Origin: Flavobacterium poyangense
GTDB lineage: Bacteria > Bacteroidota > Bacteroidia > Flavobacteriales > Flavobacteriaceae
Direction of reading: 5' to 3'
Length of the DNA stretch: 64,000 bases
Assembly: GCF_011751075.1 (NCBI RefSeq)
Contig: NZ_JAALLN010000011.1
Coordinates: 1-64,000, forward strand
The translations under genes were made by a program, and so were the position numbers. Shown in pieces: positions 32,799-42,574 of the stretch (position 1 is its first letter; the number at the start of each line of letters is the position of its first letter). Under the pieces are notes generated by a model that saw only the letters and a program-made list of their open reading frames with translations, searched no databases and was not told the DNA's origin.

Positions 32799-34487
32799 TT
32801 AGCTTAATCTAATATGAGAAACACATGCTCCCGTTGGAATCATTGGAAATACATTATTTTCTTTCTCTACCATAACTTCTAAAAAGTAAGAATTCTTTGA
32901 AGCCAGCATTTCGGCTATAGCTGCATCTAAATCTTCACGTTCGGTGACTTTTTTAGATTTAATATGATATCCTTCAGCAATTGCTACAAAATTTGGATTG
33001 ATCATTTTTGTTGATGCGTATCTGTTATCAAAAAACAATTCCTGCCACTGGCGTACCATTCCGAGGAATTCGTTATTTAACACAACAATTTTCACAGGAA
33101 CTTGTGTCTGAAAAATGGTTCCTAATTCCTGAATGTTCATCTGGAAACCACCATCACCAATAATAGCAACAACTTCACGCTCCGGCTTTCCCATTTTGGC
33201 ACCAATTGCGGCTGGCAAAGCAAAGCCCATTGTTCCCAGACCTCCGGAAGTAATATTACTTTTTGTCGAATTAAATTTGGCATAACGACAGGCAAACATT
33301 TGATGTTGTCCAACATCTGAAACGATAATCGCATCCCCTTTCGAGTGTTTGTTAATCATTTCAATGGTTTCTCCCATAGAAATTCCCTTGTTGTTTGTTG
33401 GTTTTAGTTCCTCATCAATAACCGAATCAAATTCGATTTTGTATTTTTCTTTGAATACGTTATGCCAAGCATCATGTGCTTTTTCATCGATTAAAGGCAA
33501 TAAAGCATTTAGTGCTTCTTTTACATTTCCTAAAACGGCAACTTCTGTTTTTACATTTTTATCTACTTCTGCCGGATCAATTTCAAAATGAATCACTTTT
33601 GCCTGTTTGGCATAGGTTTTCAAATCTCCTGTTACACGGTCGTCAAAGCGCATTCCCAATGCAATTAAAACATCACATTCGTTAGTCAATAAGTTAGGAC
33701 CATAATTTCCGTGCATTCCTAACATTCCAACATTTAAAGGATGGTCGGTAGGCAAAGCTGAAAGCCCTAAAATGGTCCATCCTGCAGGAATTCCGGACTT
33801 TTCGATGAATGCTTTTAACTGTGCTTCAGCCTCTCCAAGAATAATCCCTTGTCCAAAAACAATAAACGGTTTTTTAGCGCTATTGATTAAAGCGGCAGCT
33901 TCAGCGACTTTTTCCAATTTTAATTTTGGAACCGGTGTGTAACTTCTGATGCCTGTACATTTCTCATAGCTAAATTCAAACTCATCAAATTGAGCGTTTT
34001 TAGTAATATCGATCAAAACTGGTCCGGGACGACCCGAACGCGCAATGAAAAAGGCTTTTGCTATGATCTCAGGAATTTCTGAGGCTTCTGTAATCTGATA
34101 ATTCCATTTTGTTACCGGAGTTGAAATTCCGATAATATCGGTTTCCTGAAAAGCATCAGAACCCAATAAATGTTTTCCCACCTGACCCGTGATACAGATC
34201 ATTGGTGTTGAATCAATTTGTGCATCGGCAATTCCGGTAACCAAATTGGTTGCTCCTGGCCCTGAAGTAGCAATTGCCACTCCTACTTTTCCTGTAGCTC
34301 TTGCATATCCTTGAGCTGCATGTGTTGCACCTTGTTCGTGACGCACCAGAACATGGTGCAATTGATCTTGGTATTTGTATAATTCATCGTAAACCGGCAT
34401 TATAGCTCCTCCCGGATATCCATAAATTAAGTCTACTCCTTCTTCTAATAAACATCTTATAACGGCTTCTGCCCCTGATATTCTCAT
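32799..34487 (-). CDS. ilvB: Acetolactate synthase large (catalytic) subunit
   Basis: A 562-residue ThDP/FAD enzyme joining two pyruvates, or pyruvate and 2-oxobutyrate. Blocks seen: YGYPGGAIMPVYD with the catalytic HEQGATHAAQGYARATG near 49-65, the FAD region GMHGNYGPN near 258-266, and the ThDP/Mg motif IIGDGGFQMNIQELGT (about 442-457). Start chosen at the ATG giving MRISGAEAVI; the longer frame opens at a TTG. Second gene of the ilvDBNC cluster. Confidence 0.95.
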   Translation of the reverse strand: MRISGAEAVIRCLLEEGVDLIYGYPGGAIMPVYDELYKYQDQLHHVLVRHEQGATHAAQGYARATGKVGVAIATSGPGATNLVTGIADAQIDSTPMICITGQVGKHLLGSDAFQETDIIGISTPVTKWNYQITEASEIPEIIAKAFFIARSGRPGPVLIDITKNAQFDEFEFSYEKCTGIRSYTPVPKLKLEKVAEAAALINSAKKPFIVFGQGIILGEAEAQLKAFIEKSGIPAGWTILGLSALPTDHPLNVGMLGMHGNYGPNLLTNECDVLIALGMRFDDRVTGDLKTYAKQAKVIHFEIDPAEVDKNVKTEVAVLGNVKEALNALLPLIDEKAHDAWHNVFKEKYKIEFDSVIDEELKPTNNKGISMGETIEMINKHSKGDAIIVSDVGQHQMFACRYAKFNSTKSNITSGGLGTMGFALPAAIGAKMGKPEREVVAIIGDGGFQMNIQELGTIFQTQVPVKIVVLNNEFLGMVRQWQELFFDNRYASTKMINPNFVAIAEGYHIKSKKVTEREDLDAAIAEMLASKNSYFLEVMVEKENNVFPMIPTGACVSHIRLS

Positions 34488-34655
34488 CGTGTATCTTTTT
34501 TTCAAAAATCGGTTTCAATTCTGGAAAGCAAGCTCAATTACAATGTCAAAAAAACAATTTCAATTTTCTGGTTGAAATTTGTTTTTACTATTTTTATTGT
34601 TATTGAGACTTTTTTTTGGTATTGAAATGTCTTTTTTGATATTGTTATTGAATAA

Positions 34656-36329
34656 TTATTTATCGGTAACGCAACCTGTTGAGGCGCTTGAAACCGATCT
34701 TGCGTATTTCAGTAATACTCCTTTTGAAGCTTTTAGAGGCGGTTGAATCCAACTCGCTTTTCTGGCTGCAAATTCGGCATCGGATATTTTGAGATCGATG
34801 GTGTTTTTTACTGCATCAATGGCAATTAAATCACCATCATTAACCAGTGCAATACCGCCACCATCATATGCTTCCGGTGTTATGTGTCCTACCACAAAGC
34901 CATGTGAACCTCCGGAGAATCTACCGTCTGTAATCAGAGCAACGCTATTTCCTAGTCCGGCTCCAATAATAGCAGAGGTAGGTTTTAGCATTTCGGGCAT
35001 TCCCGGACCACCTTTTGGTCCACAATACCTAATGACGACTACATCTCCCGGTTTTACTTTTCCGGCCTGAATACCAGGAATTACATCAAATTCGCTTTCA
35101 AAAACAACTGCTGTTCCTTGAAAAAACTCTCCTTCTTTCCCACTTATTTTGGCAACACAACCTTCAGCAGCAAGATTTCCGTACAAAATCTGAATATTTC
35201 CGGTTGGTTTCAGCGCTTTCTGAATTTCATGAATAACTTCTTGTCCGTCGTGTAAATCCGGGACGCCAGCTAAGTTTTCTGCTACTGTTTTTCCTGTTAC
35301 GGTTAAACATTCGCCATGAATTAATCCTTCTTTAAGCAGGTATTTTAAAACAGCGGGAACTCCTCCAACTGCATGTAAATCTTCCATCATATATTTACCA
35401 CTTGGCTTTAAATCTGCCAATACCGGTGTTCTGTCGCTAATTTTTTGAAAATCAGTTAAAGTAATTTCAACATCAACCGAATGCGCCATGGCAATTAAGT
35501 GCATTACTGCGTTTGTCGAACCTCCCAAAACTGCTACTAGTGTAATTGCATTTTCAAAAGCTTCACGTGTCATGATATCTCTTGGTTTGATATCTTTCTC
35601 TAACAAAACTCTAATAGCTTTTCCTGCATCTAGACATTCTTGCTTTTTCTCTTCGCTTAAAGCCGGATTTGAGGAACTGTATGGTAAGCTCATTCCTAAA
35701 GCTTCAATTGCCGATGACATGGTGTTTGCTGTATACATTCCGCCACAAGCACCGGCTCCCGGACATGCATTTTGAATAACACCTTTATAATCTTCCGGAG
35801 AAATAGTATTATTGAATTTTTTTCCTAGCGCTTCAAAAGCAGAAACAATATTCAGAGATTCACCTTTCCATTTTCCGGAATGAATTGTTCCGCCATAAAC
35901 CATAATCGCAGGACGATTTACTCTACCCATTGCGATCAGAGCTCCCGGCATATTTTTATCACAACCCGGAATTGCAATTAAGCTGTCGTACCATTGCGCT
36001 CCCATAACAGTTTCAATAGAATCTGCAATTACATCACGGGAAACTAAAGAAAAACGCATACCGTCAGTACCGTTAGAAATTCCGTCACTTACACCAATGG
36101 TATTAAAAATAAGTCCGACCAGATTTGCATCCCAAACACCTTTTTTAACATCTTTTGCTAAATCATTCAAGTGCATGTTGCATGTATTACCATCGTAACC
36201 CATACTCACAATACCCACTTGTGCTTTTTTTAAATCTTCTTCAGTTAAACCAATACCGTACAACATGGCTTGCGCTGCAGGTTGTGTCTGATCTTGAGTG
36301 ATGGTTTTGCTGTACTTATTTAATTCCAT
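34656..36329 (-). CDS. ilvD: Dihydroxy-acid dehydratase
   Basis: A 557-residue iron-sulfur enzyme that dehydrates dihydroxy acids to 2-oxo acids in branched-chain amino-acid synthesis. Cluster cysteines lie in GNTCNMHLND (about 48-57), PGCDKNMPG (about 120-128) and CPGAGACGGMYTANTM (about 189-204). The C-terminal LITDGRFSGGSHGFVVGHITPEA (about 463-485) is diagnostic. First gene after the ilv leader-terminator, hence the first target of attenuation. Confidence 0.96.
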   Translation of the reverse strand: MELNKYSKTITQDQTQPAAQAMLYGIGLTEEDLKKAQVGIVSMGYDGNTCNMHLNDLAKDVKKGVWDANLVGLIFNTIGVSDGISNGTDGMRFSLVSRDVIADSIETVMGAQWYDSLIAIPGCDKNMPGALIAMGRVNRPAIMVYGGTIHSGKWKGESLNIVSAFEALGKKFNNTISPEDYKGVIQNACPGAGACGGMYTANTMSSAIEALGMSLPYSSSNPALSEEKKQECLDAGKAIRVLLEKDIKPRDIMTREAFENAITLVAVLGGSTNAVMHLIAMAHSVDVEITLTDFQKISDRTPVLADLKPSGKYMMEDLHAVGGVPAVLKYLLKEGLIHGECLTVTGKTVAENLAGVPDLHDGQEVIHEIQKALKPTGNIQILYGNLAAEGCVAKISGKEGEFFQGTAVVFESEFDVIPGIQAGKVKPGDVVVIRYCGPKGGPGMPEMLKPTSAIIGAGLGNSVALITDGRFSGGSHGFVVGHITPEAYDGGGIALVNDGDLIAIDAVKNTIDLKISDAEFAARKASWIQPPLKASKGVLLKYARSVSSASTGCVTDK

Positions 36330-36357
36330 TTATGTAATTTTTATTTAAATTTTATCC

Positions 36358-36388
36358 AAAAAAAAACCTTCCAGTATTTGGAAGGTTT
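36358..36388 (-). terminator. Attenuator terminator of the ilv operon
   Basis: AAACCTTCC/GGAAGGTTT stem, 7-nt loop; on the minus strand it is followed by at least six T. It lies between the Ile/Val leader peptide and ilvD. The leader's last codons contain GGAGG, which could pair with CCTTCC as an antiterminator. Confidence 0.88.
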
Positions 36389-36411
36389 CTAATATATTTT
36401 TTCAATTATAT

Positions 36412-36486
36412 CTATACCATTCCTCCTGCAGATGTGTTAATCACATTGACAGCAACAATAGAAATAATAATAATTGAGATTTGCAT
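36412..36486 (-). CDS. ilv leader peptide (attenuator)
   Basis: A 24-codon frame with the run ISIIIISIVAVNVI: seven Ile and four Val, the amino acids made by the downstream genes. It is followed 24 nt later by a rho-independent terminator and then ilvD. This is the layout of classical ribosome-mediated attenuation: stalling at Ile/Val codons would free an antiterminator and allow transcription. Too short for routine gene callers. It lies between leuB and ilvD, so leuAB could be controlled separately. Confidence 0.85.
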   Translation of the reverse strand: MQISIIIISIVAVNVINTSAGGMV

Positions 36487-36506
36487 CTTTTCTTTTTTTA
36501 GTTTCA

Positions 36507-36514
36507 CAAAACTA
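36507..36514 (-). promoter_or_regulatory. Putative ilv leader promoter (-7 element)
   Basis: TAGTTTTG on the minus strand, matching TANNTTTG, about 20 nt before the leader ATG. No convincing -33 TTG at the usual spacing. Confidence 0.45.
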
Positions 36515-36596
36515 TAAAAACTTAAAGAACTAAAAAAATAAAATCTCAACAATTTTAATGCTTATTGTTGTTTTTTATATTGTTTTAATAGAAATA

Positions 36597-37715
36597 CTAA
36601 ACAATTGTCGATTGCCCTATATGAACGTTGTCATTATTGAAATAAAGCAAGTCGTCTTTGCTTAAAATAAAATTGGAAACAAACTCCCCTACTTCGTTTG
36701 TACCGAATTTTGAATCTGCTTTTAGATCTGTTGTGACTACTTTAAATTCAATTGCTTTCTCAACCGCCTGATATACCACATTGGCTTCTTTATACAATCC
36801 GAAATGTTCTAATAACATTGCAGCCGATAAAATAGAGGCGATTGGATTGGCAATATTTTTTCCTTTTGCCTGTGGGTAAGAACCGTGAATAGGCTCAAAC
36901 AGTGCATTTTTTTCACCTAAAGAAGCCGAAGCCAATAAACCAATAGAACCTGTAATAACGCTTGCTTCATCAGATAAAATATCACCGAACAAATTCTCTG
37001 TCAAAATCACATCAAATTGTTTTGGATTTAAAATAATCTGCATTGCAGCATTATCTACAAATAAGAAGTCTAAAGCCACATCCGGATAACTTCCTCCAAT
37101 TTTCTGAACGACTTTTCTCCACAATCTTGAGGTCTCCAAAACATTTGCTTTGTCAACCATTGTTAGTTTTTTGCGACGATTTTGTGCTGCTTTAAAAGCT
37201 AAATGTGCAATTCGGGTGATTTCTTCTTCTGAATATTCGCATAAATCGGAAGCGTGTGTTCCTTCTTCATTTAACGTTTTTGCTCCAAAATAAGCTCCAC
37301 CTGTTAATTCTCTGAAAATAGTAAAATCAGCGCCTTCGATAATTTCTCTTTTTAAAGGAGAAGCATCAACCAATGATTTATAAGGTTTAATCGGACGGAT
37401 ATTGGCAAACAACCCCAGTTCTTTACGCAGTTTCAATAATCCCTGCTCCGGACGTACTTTTGCATTTGGATTATTATCATATTTTGGATCTCCAATTGCT
37501 CCAAACAAAACGGCATCTGTATTCAGACACAGATTGAGTGTTTGTTCTGGCAAAGGATTTCCTGTTTTGTCGATAGCGATTGCTCCCATAAGCGCTTCTT
37601 CAAAAACAAATTCATGATTATACACCTCGCCTATGGCGTGTAAAGCTTTTTTGGCTTGTAAAATTACTTCTGGTCCGATACCATCTCCCGGTAAAACTGC
37701 TATTTTCAAATTCAT
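36597..37715 (-). CDS. leuB: 3-isopropylmalate dehydrogenase
   Basis: A 372-residue NAD-dependent decarboxylating dehydrogenase of leucine synthesis. Markers are VLPGDGIGPEVI near 7-18, the substrate arginines in VRPEQGLLKLRKELGLFANIRPIKPY (about 87-112) and the Mg-binding block TENLFGDILSDEASVITGSIG (about 240-260). The NAD-binding EPIHGSYPQAKGKNIANPIAS lies near 277-297. It follows leuA with a 39-nt gap. leuC and leuD are not in the window. Confidence 0.95.
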   Translation of the reverse strand: MNLKIAVLPGDGIGPEVILQAKKALHAIGEVYNHEFVFEEALMGAIAIDKTGNPLPEQTLNLCLNTDAVLFGAIGDPKYDNNPNAKVRPEQGLLKLRKELGLFANIRPIKPYKSLVDASPLKREIIEGADFTIFRELTGGAYFGAKTLNEEGTHASDLCEYSEEEITRIAHLAFKAAQNRRKKLTMVDKANVLETSRLWRKVVQKIGGSYPDVALDFLFVDNAAMQIILNPKQFDVILTENLFGDILSDEASVITGSIGLLASASLGEKNALFEPIHGSYPQAKGKNIANPIASILSAAMLLEHFGLYKEANVVYQAVEKAIEFKVVTTDLKADSKFGTNEVGEFVSNFILSKDDLLYFNNDNVHIGQSTIV

Positions 37716-37754
37716 AACGTCTCGTTCTTTATGTATTTAAATTTTTTCTTTTCT

Positions 37755-38930
37755 TTAATTTCTGATTAAGTCTCCCTCAATCTTAGAAGCTTCAATGATT
37801 TGATGAATATCGATATCTAATACTTCTTTTTTGATATCGGCAAATTTTAAAAACTCAACATATACAATATCTAATTGTGTTTTAGTAAGTTCATAACCAA
37901 CTTTTTTAGCACGATAAGCCAATGCTGCTCTACCGCTTCTTGCTGTTAATATGATAGAGGATTCATTAACGCCAACATCAAGTGGGTCCATGATTTCATA
38001 AGTTGCTCTGTTTTTGATTACTCCATCCTGGTGAATACCGGAACTGTGAGCAAAAGCGTTAGCACCAACGATGGCCTTATTAGGCTGAACGATCATTCCC
38101 ATGCTTTCAGAAACTAAACGGCTCATTTCGTTTAGCTCTCTGGTATTGATATTGGTATCTAAATTCAGGTACGGATGCTGTTTGAAGATCATAACTACTT
38201 CTTCTAATGCTGTATTACCCGCTCTTTCTCCGATACCATTTATAGTACATTCAATTTGTCTTGCTCCATTTATTGCTCCTGCAATTGAGTTTGCAGTGGC
38301 CATTCCTAAATCATTATGACAGTGGCAGGAAAGGATTACGTTTTCGATTCCTTTTACATTTTCTTTTAAATATTTGATTTTTGCACCGTACTCTTCAGGT
38401 AAACAATAACCTGTAGTGTCCGGAATGTTTAATACAGTTGCTCCCGATTTTATAACTTCTTCGCAAACTTTTGCAAGGAAAGCGTTATCTGTTCTACCTG
38501 CATCTTCAGCATAAAATTCTACATCTTCAACATAAGATTTTGCATGTGCTACGGCATATTTCGCTCTCGCTATAATATCTTCTCTGGTTGTATTTAATTT
38601 ATGGAGTATGTGAGATTCTGATGTTCCGATTCCGGTATGGATTCTTGGTTTTTTAGCATGTTTTAAGGCAGCTGCAGCAACATCAATGTCGTTTTTTACG
38701 GCTCTTGTTAGTCCGCAGACGGTAGCATTTTCTACAATTTTACAAATCTCAGAGACCGATAAAAAATCGCCCGGACTTGACACAGGAAAACCTGCTTCAA
38801 TGATGTCAACTCCCATCTTATCAAGTCTTTCTGCGATAACTAATTTTTGTTTCGTATCTAACTTACATCCCGGGACCTGCTCACCATCACGCAAAGTGGT
38901 GTCAAAAATTTGAACTTTCTCTCTATTCAT
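37755..38930 (-). CDS. leuA: 2-isopropylmalate synthase, short form without regulatory domain
   Basis: A 391-residue enzyme joining acetyl-CoA and 2-oxoisovalerate. The HMGL-like TIM barrel starts IFDTTLRDGEQVPG (about 8-21). It has the metal-binding HCHNDLGMA (about 202-210), NGIGERAGNTALEE (about 234-247), and the linker subdomains AFAHSSGIHQDG (about 294-305). The usual C-terminal LeuA dimerisation and leucine-feedback domain, which brings typical LeuA to about 510 residues, is absent. Homocitrate or citramalate synthase are alternatives, but linkage to leuB and ilv favours leucine synthesis. Confidence 0.87.
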   Translation of the reverse strand: MNREKVQIFDTTLRDGEQVPGCKLDTKQKLVIAERLDKMGVDIIEAGFPVSSPGDFLSVSEICKIVENATVCGLTRAVKNDIDVAAAALKHAKKPRIHTGIGTSESHILHKLNTTREDIIARAKYAVAHAKSYVEDVEFYAEDAGRTDNAFLAKVCEEVIKSGATVLNIPDTTGYCLPEEYGAKIKYLKENVKGIENVILSCHCHNDLGMATANSIAGAINGARQIECTINGIGERAGNTALEEVVMIFKQHPYLNLDTNINTRELNEMSRLVSESMGMIVQPNKAIVGANAFAHSSGIHQDGVIKNRATYEIMDPLDVGVNESSIILTARSGRAALAYRAKKVGYELTKTQLDIVYVEFLKFADIKKEVLDIDIHQIIEASKIEGDLIRN

Positions 38931-39086
38931 AATTCATTTATTTAATGTAATTTCACATCTTGATAACAAATATATGTTGTACTACTTCTGTATGAAATTC
39001 ATTTTAATGAGATTATACTGTTTATAAAACAATCTATATGCTTTTAAATAATTAAAAATCAATAAGTTACATTATTATATTTTACA

Positions 39087-40631
39087 ATGGCTAACCATCA
39101 AAAAGATTTCTTATTTGTTCTGATCAAATCACTTTCAAAATCTGAAAAAAGACAGTTTAAAATTTTTGCAAGTCGTTTGGAAACGAGTTCAAATACAAAA
39201 TTTATTGAATTGTTTAATATTTTAGACAAGTCTGAGACCTATGATGAAAAACTCATTCTCAAGAGCGGAATCATAAAAAAGGTGCAGTTATCTAACTTAA
39301 AATCATATTTATACAAGCAGATACTGGTGAGTATACGATTGAATATTCCAAGTCAGAACATTCGTTACCAGTTGCGTGAACAGATTGATTTTGCTGTTAT
39401 TCTTTATAATAAAGGGCTTTATAAACAGAGTTTAAAGATTTTAGACAAAACAAAAATTCTGGCACTGGAGAATGACGAAAAATATATGGCGTATGAGATT
39501 GTTGAATTCGAAAAACTTATAGAATCACAGTATATCACCAGAAGTATTCAGGGACGTGCAGATGAATTGGTTGTGCAGGCCAAAGAATTAAACTATCGCA
39601 ATACGATTTCAAGCAAATTATCGAATTTATCGCTGCAATTATACGGAATCATGCTTAAAACGGGTTACGTAAAAAGTGATGAAGAGTATAAATATATAGA
39701 CGATTACTTTAATAAACATATTGCTAAGTTAGACGAGTCTAAGTTTGGTTTCCGTGAAAAGTATTGGTTTTATAATGCCAATCTTTGGCGTAGTTTCCTG
39801 GTACAGGATTTTCTTGCCAGTTACAAGTATGCTTATAAATGGGTAACCTTGTTCTACGATAATCCCAATATGATTTATCTGAATCCTGTATTTTTTCTAA
39901 AAGGGAATCATTATTTTTTAGAGTCGCTTTATATGCTAAAGCATAAATCGAATTTCAAGAAGTATTTAGCGCTTTTAGAAGAGACTATTCAGGATCCTAA
40001 GTTTCCTGTAAATGATAATATTGCATCATTATCTTTTCTGTATGTTTATAATAACAAGCTAAATCTACATATTCTGGAAGGTACTTTTGCGGAAAGCGAA
40101 TACCTTATTCCTGAGATTCTGGATAAAATAAAGTTGCACAACGAACATCTTGATGAGCATCACGAGATGTTGTTCTATTATAAAATTGCCTGTATTTATT
40201 TTGGAAATGAAAAGTACAATGAAACTATATTGTATTTAGATAAGATCATAAACAATAAAAATCTAACAATGCGCGAGGATTTAATGTGTTTTGCCCGCAT
40301 TTTGTCTTTAATTGTACATTATGAGTTAGGAAAAGATTATTACTTGGAGAATCATCTTAAAAATACCTATAAGTTTCTATTGAAAATGAATGATCTGCAT
40401 GAAGTTCAAAAGGAGATTATTAAGTTTTTGAAAAACCTGAACAACTTTTATCCGGCAGATATTAAAAAGGAGTTCATTAAAATGAGGGCTCGTTTTATAG
40501 AACTGGAAAAAAACACCTATGAAAAAAGAGCTTTTCTGTATTTAGACATTATTTCCTGGCTCGAGAGCAAAATAGAAAACAGGAAAATTGCAGATATAAT
40601 AAAGGAAAAGGCACGACTTAATAGTCGTTAA
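39087..40631 (+). CDS. Conserved helical-repeat protein, unknown function
   Basis: A 514-residue cytoplasmic protein without signal peptide. It appears helical throughout, with tandem helix pairs resembling TPR-like repeats (LYNKGLYKQSLKILDKTKILAL; YFGNEKYNETILYLDKII) over about 90-480. The charged N-terminus (LIKSLSKSEKRQFKIFASRL) is typical of a Flavobacteria-specific family. No catalytic motif. A scaffold role is plausible but unshown. Transcribed divergently from leuA. Confidence 0.7.
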   Translation: MANHQKDFLFVLIKSLSKSEKRQFKIFASRLETSSNTKFIELFNILDKSETYDEKLILKSGIIKKVQLSNLKSYLYKQILVSIRLNIPSQNIRYQLREQIDFAVILYNKGLYKQSLKILDKTKILALENDEKYMAYEIVEFEKLIESQYITRSIQGRADELVVQAKELNYRNTISSKLSNLSLQLYGIMLKTGYVKSDEEYKYIDDYFNKHIAKLDESKFGFREKYWFYNANLWRSFLVQDFLASYKYAYKWVTLFYDNPNMIYLNPVFFLKGNHYFLESLYMLKHKSNFKKYLALLEETIQDPKFPVNDNIASLSFLYVYNNKLNLHILEGTFAESEYLIPEILDKIKLHNEHLDEHHEMLFYYKIACIYFGNEKYNETILYLDKIINNKNLTMREDLMCFARILSLIVHYELGKDYYLENHLKNTYKFLLKMNDLHEVQKEIIKFLKNLNNFYPADIKKEFIKMRARFIELEKNTYEKRAFLYLDIISWLESKIENRKIADIIKEKARLNSR

Positions 40632-40678
40632 GGGCGAAATTCCAATATTTTTAAAATTCCAATTTAACTAAAAAAACT

Positions 40679-40711
40679 AAACCCGACAGGTTTTAAAAAC
40701 CTGTCGGGTTT
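40679..40711. terminator. Perfect bidirectional terminator
   Basis: AAACCCGACAGGTTTT / AAAACCTGTCGGGTTT, near-perfect palindrome between convergent genes, flanked by TTGGAATTT-type repeat pieces. Confidence 0.92.
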
Positions 40712-40749
40712 GATATTTATTGGAATTTGGAATTTTAAAAATTTTGAAT

Positions 40750-42405
40750 TTAATCCACTATATTAGAAGTAGTAACATAAAAGTTTTTATCTACTACCAG
40801 TTTAGGATCTTTGCTTTCAATCTTTTCTGATTTCCACTCCTGAGTTGGTTTTAGCCAGATTTCTTTACCGTCTACGGTTACTTTTACCGGCATGTCAAAC
40901 TTATTTACACAATTTGTCCAGTGGTATCCTAATTGCCCGTCTTTAAACATATATTCAAAAACCGGAATTTTGGTGCTTCTTAAATATTGATTAAAAATTT
41001 TACTCAAATCAATTCCGCTCTGTGTATTCATATAGTCTTCAATCTGTTTGGTAGTCACAGTTTGGTGATAAAAAGTACTGTTTAAACCTCTCAAAATTGA
41101 TTTCCATTTGGCGTCATCATTTACAATCTGACGAATAGTATGAAGCATATTGGCTCCTTTTGGATACATATCTCCCGAGCCTTCATTATTTACTTCATAA
41201 TTGCCTATGATCGGTTTGTCGTTTTGAATGTTTCTTCTGCATCCAATAACATACTCCGCTCCGGCTTCTTTACCATAATAGTATTCCACAAAAAGACTCT
41301 CTGAATAATTGGTAAAACTTTCGTGAATCCACATATCAGCAATATCTTTATAGGTAATGTTGTTAGCAAACCATTCATGGCCGGATTCGTGAATAATAAT
41401 AAAGTCAAATTTCATTCCCCAGCCGGTACCACTTAAATCATTCCCCAGATAACCGTTTTTATATTCATTACCATAAGTAACAGAACTTTGGTGTTCCATA
41501 CCTAAATATGGGGCTTCCACTAATTTATAACTGTCTTCATAAAACGGATAAGGTCCAAACCAGTTCTCGAATGCTTTTAGCATTTTCGGTGCGTCTTTAA
41601 AGTGTTCTTTAGCTTTGTCTAAATTATCTCTTAAAACGTAGTAACTGCAATCAAGATCTCCTTTTTCTCCTTTGTATTTCTCAGAAAAATGAACATAATC
41701 ACCAATATTAATGTTTACACCATAATTGTTAATTGGATTCGCCACATACCAGTTAAAGGTTCTTGTGCCGTCTTTTTCTTTTTTAACGCCTTGTAATCTT
41801 CCGTTAGAAACATCCGTCAAATCTCCCGGTACATTCACACTAATTAACATGTTTTCTACTTCATCGTACATATGGTCTTTATTTGGCCACCAAACACTGG
41901 CGCCTAGACCCTGACAAGAGGAAGCGATGAAATCTTTTCCGTTTTTATCTTTTTTCCAGGTAATTCCTCCGTCCCAAGGTGGGTTAATAGCTTCTTTAGG
42001 TTTTCCGCCAAAAGAAACAATAATTTCTTTCTTGTCCCCTACTTTTTGGGCTGCAGTCAATTCAATGAAAAAAGCATTACCATCTCTCACAAATTTTTGC
42101 TCTTTGCCGTCTTGTGTTACTTTGTAGATCTGCATAGGCTCCTGTAGATCAATCTGCATTTTAGTACCTGCTGACAAAACGGTATAACGAATAGTGTTAG
42201 ATCCTGTTATTGTTTTTTTAGAAGGATTGACTTTAACGTTCAGATGGTAATATTTCAAGTCCCACCAGGCTCTTTCTTTTGTAATGCTTCCGCGTAAGGT
42301 ATCCTGATGTGTAAATGTAGTTTCAGACTTATTTAGAAGTCCTTGTGCATTGGTAGCGAAACTAATCAGAAAGGCTATGACAAAGCCTCCAAAATAATTT
42401 TTCAT
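40750..42405 (-). CDS. M1 family zinc metallopeptidase (aminopeptidase N-like)
   Basis: A 551-residue secreted enzyme: signal peptide (VIAFLISFATNAQG), beta-sandwich N-terminal domain to about 230, and thermolysin-like catalytic domain with HESGH in FIIIHESGHEWFANN (about 333-347). The third zinc ligand is in WIHESFTNYSESLF (about 357-370). It has a short C-terminal part and lacks the long helical domain IV of aminopeptidase N. Such short M1 enzymes are common in Bacteroidota and probably trim peptides in the periplasm or outside. Confidence 0.9.
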   Translation of the reverse strand: MKNYFGGFVIAFLISFATNAQGLLNKSETTFTHQDTLRGSITKERAWWDLKYYHLNVKVNPSKKTITGSNTIRYTVLSAGTKMQIDLQEPMQIYKVTQDGKEQKFVRDGNAFFIELTAAQKVGDKKEIIVSFGGKPKEAINPPWDGGITWKKDKNGKDFIASSCQGLGASVWWPNKDHMYDEVENMLISVNVPGDLTDVSNGRLQGVKKEKDGTRTFNWYVANPINNYGVNINIGDYVHFSEKYKGEKGDLDCSYYVLRDNLDKAKEHFKDAPKMLKAFENWFGPYPFYEDSYKLVEAPYLGMEHQSSVTYGNEYKNGYLGNDLSGTGWGMKFDFIIIHESGHEWFANNITYKDIADMWIHESFTNYSESLFVEYYYGKEAGAEYVIGCRRNIQNDKPIIGNYEVNNEGSGDMYPKGANMLHTIRQIVNDDAKWKSILRGLNSTFYHQTVTTKQIEDYMNTQSGIDLSKIFNQYLRSTKIPVFEYMFKDGQLGYHWTNCVNKFDMPVKVTVDGKEIWLKPTQEWKSEKIESKDPKLVVDKNFYVTTSNIVD

Positions 42406-42574
42406 AGAATTAGAAATTTGTAATAAATAAGGTATTTAGGCCAGTTTAATCTTTAACAAATGTAAACATTCAGTTTAAGTTATCTTAAATTTTATGATTT
42501 CTCTTCTAAATATTTAATGTTAAAATTCATTATTCTTCTCTATTTTAGCTTTTCTAAAAAACACAACTAACTTT

